Below are positions 48,088 through 51,483 of a DNA stretch of 51,483 nucleotides, in pieces. This stretch comes from Bacteroidaceae bacterium (GTDB taxonomy: Bacteria; Bacteroidota; Bacteroidia; Bacteroidales; Bacteroidaceae). Every line of letters begins with the position of its first letter. Position 1 is the first letter of the stretch. The stretch covers positions 1 to 51,483 of the forward strand of contig JAEEGS010000074.1 of NCBI GenBank assembly GCA_016280445.1, read 5' to 3'. The position numbers and the translations under genes were made by a program. Under the pieces are notes generated by a model. The model had not been told where the DNA came from and ran no database searches. It saw nothing but the letters and a program-made list of their open reading frames with translations.

Positions 48088-51000
48088 TTAGTCTTTCTGG
48101 ACAGTGATGACAGCCTTGAAGTCGTCGAAGTCAATCGCATCACCTGCTGGATTGCCCAACTCGATGGCGTTGGCAAGCACCTGTGTAGCAATGTTCTCCT
48201 TGAAGGATGCAAGCACTTCGGCCGTCTCAGGCGTGTCAGTGATAACTACACGGATACGGTCGGTAATCTCGAAGCCCTGTGACTTGCGGAGACCCTGAAT
48301 CTGCTTGATGATCTTGCGGGCATTACCTTCTGTCTTTAAGACAGGAGTGATGGTGATGTCAAGTGCTACGGTCGTCGTGCCTTCGTTGGCAACGCTCCAT
48401 CCTGGAATGTCCTGCGACATGATATCGACGTCAGCCAATTCAATCACGGCATCCTGTCCGTCGGCCTGCAGCGTCACCTGTCCGTTGGATTCAAGTTCAG
48501 CGATTTGTGCCTGCGACATCTCAGCCACCGCGTTGCTCACTGCCTTCATCATCTTGCCGAACTTCTTGCCCATCACACGGAAGTTACACTTCACGTTCTT
48601 CACGAGCATCTTGCCGTCCATCAACTGGAGTTCCTTCACGTTCAACTCCTTCATGATGATATCTTTCATGCGCTCGATGCGACCGCTGAACACAGTGTCC
48701 GTGTCAGGAATGGCAATCGACTGCAATGCCTGAATCACAGGAATCTTCACCTTCTTGCGGATGGAAAGTCCCATCGAAGTCACCTTCATTGCAGCCTCCA
48801 TCGCTGCCTCCAGTTCGGAGTCGATGTAAGCTTCGTTGAAGGTTGGGAACTTCGCCAAGTGCACGCTCGTTGCGGTGTCCTTGCCAGTTGCGCTATTGAG
48901 GTCGCGGAAGAGTTGGTCGGCATAGAACGGAGCCACAGGAGCAATCAGTCTGCTCAATGTGTCGAGACAGGTGTAGAGTGTTTGATAAGCCGAAAGCTTG
49001 TCGGCTGTCATCTCGCCGCCCCAGAAGCGTGGCTTGTTCAGACGGATGTACCAGTTGGAGAGGTTGTCGATGACGAACGACTGAATCAGACGGCCAGCAG
49101 GCGTCGGGTCGTAGTCGTCGAGGTAGGTCTGCACATTCTTCACGAGCGTGTTCAGCTCAGAAAGCAGCCAACGGTCGAAGTCAGGACGGTCAGCATAGGC
49201 AATGTCTGCCTCCTTATATTCGAAGCCATCCACATTCGCATACATCGTGAAGAACGAGTAGGCCTGCTGCAGTTTGATGAAGAATTGGCTCGTCACTTCC
49301 TTCACACCCTCGGGGTCGAACGAGAGGTTGTCCCAAGGCGAGGAGTTGGTTATCATGTACCAGCGCACAGCATCAGCGCCAAACTGTCCGATGCAGTCGA
49401 AGGGGTTGATGACATTGCCCAGACGCTTCGACATCTTGATGCCGTTCTTGTCGAGCACAAGACCGTTGGAAATCACAGCCTTGTATGCCACCGAGTCGAA
49501 CACCATCGTGGCGATGGCATGCAGGGTGAAGAACCATCCGCGTGTCTGGTCAACACCTTCGGCAATGAAGTCGGCAGGGTAGGCGATGCCCTTGTCAATC
49601 AGGTCCTTATTCTCAAATGGATAGTGCACCTGAGCGTAAGGCATAGCACCCGAATCGAACCACACGTCGATGAGGTCGAGTTCGCGGGTGAGCACATTGC
49701 CCTTGTCCGACACCAGCTTGATGTCGTCCACGTAGGGACGGTGCAGGTCAATCTTGTCGTAGTTCTCCTGACTCATGTCGCCTGGCACAAAGCCCTTGTC
49801 CTTCAGGGGGTTCGATGCCATCACACCTGCTGCAACAGCCTTTTCAATCTCATTGTAGAGTTCTTCCACAGAGCCGATGCAGATTTCTTCGCGTGTGTCG
49901 CGGTTGCGCCAGATGGGCAGTGGCGTTCCCCAATAACGGGAACGGGAGAGGTTCCAATCGTTCAGATTCTCCAGCCACTTGCCGAAGCGTCCTGTGCCGG
50001 TCGATTCGGGCTTCCACTGGATGGTCTGGTTCAGTTCAAACATGCGGTCTTTCTTCGCCGTCGACTTGATGAACCACGAGTCGAGAGGGTAGTAGAGCAC
50101 GGGTTTGTCGGTACGCCAGCAATGGGGATAGTTGTGGACGTGCTTCTCAATCTTGAACGCTGTTCCTTCCTCCTTCATCTCCAGACACAGCACCACATTC
50201 AAGTCCATATCCTTGTTGGCAGCCTTCTCGTCGTACTTGCCACCCTGATTGTATTTGGGGTCGTATGCATTCTTGACGAAGTCGCCACTATGCTTCCAAT
50301 AACTTTCGTTCACACAGAGACTTACGAAATCTTCGTTCATGTCTTCCTTCACGAAGTACTTACCCGTGAAGTCCACCATCGGACGGGTGTCGCCAGCCTT
50401 GTCGATGATGAAGAGCGATGGGATGCCAGCATCCTTTGCCACCTTGGCGTCGTCGGCACCAAAGGTCGGAGCGATGTGCACAATGCCCGTACCATCCTCG
50501 GTTGTCACATAGTCGCCAGGGATGACGCGGAAAGCCTCATCTTCCTTCACCACAATCTGGTTGTTCTCCAACGCACATGGCTTCACCCAAGGCATCAACT
50601 GCTCATAGTGCAGACCCACGAGGTCGGTGCCCTTGCCTCGCCACAAAATCTCTGGTTTCTCGTCCTCGCCAAACTGGAAGTAAGCCGACAGACGTGCCTC
50701 AGCCATGATGTAGATGGCCTCCTCTTCTGTGTATGGGTTCTTGCCCTTGATGGCCACATAGTCAATCTTGGGACCCACACAAAGAGCGGTGTTCGATGGA
50801 AGTGTCCAAGGAGTGGTGGTCCAAGCGAGGATGTATGTTTTCAAGTCGTGAGGCATTTCGCCAATCACTTCGCCTTTTCCTTTCAAACCATCGCATACAT
50901 CTTTTACAAGGAACTGTGCCGTCACCGTCGTGTCCTTCACATCGCGATAGCAACCGGGTTGGTTCAATTCGTGTGAAGAAAGACCCGTTCCTGCTGCTGG

Positions 51001-51483
51001 CGAATAGGGCTGAATGGTGTAGCCTTTATAGAGCAAACCTTTGTTGTAGAGCTGCTTCAGAAGATACCAGAGTGTCTCGATGTACTTGTTGTCGTAGGTG
51101 ATGTAGGGGTGTTCCAAATCCACCCAGTAGCCCATCTTGTCGGTCAGTTCTGTCCACTCGTTGGTGTACATCATCACGTTCTTGCGGCAGGCGTCGTTGT
51201 AGTCGTCCACGCTGATTTTCTTGCCGATGTCCTCCTTGGTGATGCCCAGCGACTTCTCCACACTCAGTTCCACAGGCAGTCCGTGGGTGTCCCATCCAGC
51301 CTTGCGCTTCACCTGGAAGCCCTGCATGGTCTTGTAGCGGAGGAAAGTATCTTTGATGGTTCTGCCCATCACGTGGTGGATGCCCGGATGTCCGTTGGCA
51401 GAGGGTGGTCCTTCAAAAAAGATGAATTGAGGACAGCCTTCGCGTTCCTCAATGCTCTTGTGGAACATGTCTTCCTGGTTCCA
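48088..51483 (-). CDS. ileS: Isoleucyl-tRNA synthetase (partial, 5' end outside window)
   Basis: Attaches isoleucine to tRNA-Ile. About 1130 residues are visible, and the frame continues through the window's last base, so roughly 40 N-terminal residues are missing; the internal ATG at 51468 is not the true start. The HIGH-type signature is FEGPPSANGHPGIHHVMGRT. The editing CP1 domain spans roughly 190-400. The KMSKS loop appears as DKNGIKMSKRLGNVINPFDC. An anticodon-binding domain and a C-terminal extension follow (LSSPWDNLSFDP-like, here NSSPWDNLSFDPEG). The terminal Bacteroidota extension ends DFKAVITVQKD. It is the lead gene of ileS-lspA-DUF4296; the dksA/traR gene often present between ileS and lspA in relatives is absent. 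Confidence 0.97.
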   Translation of the reverse strand, partial: WNQEDMFHKSIEEREGCPQFIFFEGPPSANGHPGIHHVMGRTIKDTFLRYKTMQGFQVKRKAGWDTHGLPVELSVEKSLGITKEDIGKKISVDDYNDACRKNVMMYTNEWTELTDKMGYWVDLEHPYITYDNKYIETLWYLLKQLYNKGLLYKGYTIQPYSPAAGTGLSSHELNQPGCYRDVKDTTVTAQFLVKDVCDGLKGKGEVIGEMPHDLKTYILAWTTTPWTLPSNTALCVGPKIDYVAIKGKNPYTEEEAIYIMAEARLSAYFQFGEDEKPEILWRGKGTDLVGLHYEQLMPWVKPCALENNQIVVKEDEAFRVIPGDYVTTEDGTGIVHIAPTFGADDAKVAKDAGIPSLFIIDKAGDTRPMVDFTGKYFVKEDMNEDFVSLCVNESYWKHSGDFVKNAYDPKYNQGGKYDEKAANKDMDLNVVLCLEMKEEGTAFKIEKHVHNYPHCWRTDKPVLYYPLDSWFIKSTAKKDRMFELNQTIQWKPESTGTGRFGKWLENLNDWNLSRSRYWGTPLPIWRNRDTREEICIGSVEELYNEIEKAVAAGVMASNPLKDKGFVPGDMSQENYDKIDLHRPYVDDIKLVSDKGNVLTRELDLIDVWFDSGAMPYAQVHYPFENKDLIDKGIAYPADFIAEGVDQTRGWFFTLHAIATMVFDSVAYKAVISNGLVLDKNGIKMSKRLGNVINPFDCIGQFGADAVRWYMITNSSPWDNLSFDPEGVKEVTSQFFIKLQQAYSFFTMYANVDGFEYKEADIAYADRPDFDRWLLSELNTLVKNVQTYLDDYDPTPAGRLIQSFVIDNLSNWYIRLNKPRFWGGEMTADKLSAYQTLYTCLDTLSRLIAPVAPFYADQLFRDLNSATGKDTATSVHLAKFPTFNEAYIDSELEAAMEAAMKVTSMGLSIRKKVKIPVIQALQSIAIPDTDTVFSGRIERMKDIIMKELNVKELQLMDGKMLVKNVKCNFRVMGKKFGKMMKAVSNAVAEMSQAQIAELESNGQVTLQADGQDAVIELADVDIMSQDIPGWSVANEGTTTVALDITITPVLKTEGNARKIIKQIQGLRKSQGFEITDRIRVVITDTPETAEVLASFKENIATQVLANAIELGNPAGDAIDFDDFKAVITVQKD

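Noticed and set aside
48505-50976. 823-aa plus-strand ORF
   Set aside because: Antisense to ileS; long only because the real gene has few codons that read as stops in reverse.

Overview
The window looks like chromosomal DNA of a Bacteroidales bacterium, most likely Prevotella or a close relative. The evidence is Bacteroidota-type promoters (TTG, about 19-20 nt, then TAnnTTTG), families largely confined to the phylum (DUF4348, DUF4421, DUF4296, BACON domains), a fused FeoAB, the lspA/DUF4296 order beside ileS, and few Shine-Dalgarno sequences. No tRNA, rRNA, CRISPR array, integrase or transposase gene was found.

Layout. 0-9 kb: the start of GAPDH (cut by the window edge), an ABC-F ATPase with a decayed second ATP site, and a minus-strand run of a TPR lipoprotein, a stand-alone AICAR formyltransferase domain, a small basic protein, a lytic transglycosylase and an NhaC antiporter; then an acidic-tailed protein and a nitroreductase. 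9.9-17.7 kb: a free-standing class II ribonucleotide reductase C-terminal domain, folB, a hexuronate-type MFS transporter, pheS, a DUF4348 lipoprotein, murB with a probable TTG start, a PhnP-like hydrolase and two secreted proteins. 17.8-20.7 kb: a two-gene operon whose second gene ends in a GC-rich C-type-lectin-like domain that looks like the variable region of a diversity-generating retroelement (DGR). 20.9-28.2 kb: a DUF4421 protein, the sodium-pumping decarboxylase operon oadG-oadA-oadB interrupted by a four-helix-bundle (S23/IVP-like) gene between exact inverted repeats, and a lipoprotein with a long CxxC-rich zinc-ribbon array plus BACON domains. 28.2-31.2 kb: a repeat-rich spacer, an orphan PTS EIIC (GatC-like) and a secreted KduI. 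31.3-43.2 kb: an iron/haem/redox region with a chorismatase-like protein, CcsBA cytochrome c assembly, a di-haem oxidoreductase, an imelysin, a porin, a FeoB-associated small membrane protein, FeoAB and a hemerythrin-LuxR fusion regulator. 43.2-51.5 kb: gmd-fcl for GDP-fucose, a SpoU methyltransferase, a small conserved protein, a DUF4296 lipoprotein, lspA and most of ileS.

The most striking signals are the DGR-like variable 3' end at 20.46-20.65 kb with two hairpins just downstream; a structured intergenic element found twice (945-1023 and 16908-16974) with a compensatory base-pair change; the inverted-repeat-bounded gene inside the oad operon; and several unusual domain architectures. No reverse transcriptase or template repeat lies in the window, so a DGR would have to act from elsewhere. 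Small genes missing from a 60-residue ORF cutoff include the 55-aa FeoB-associated protein at 39503-39670.
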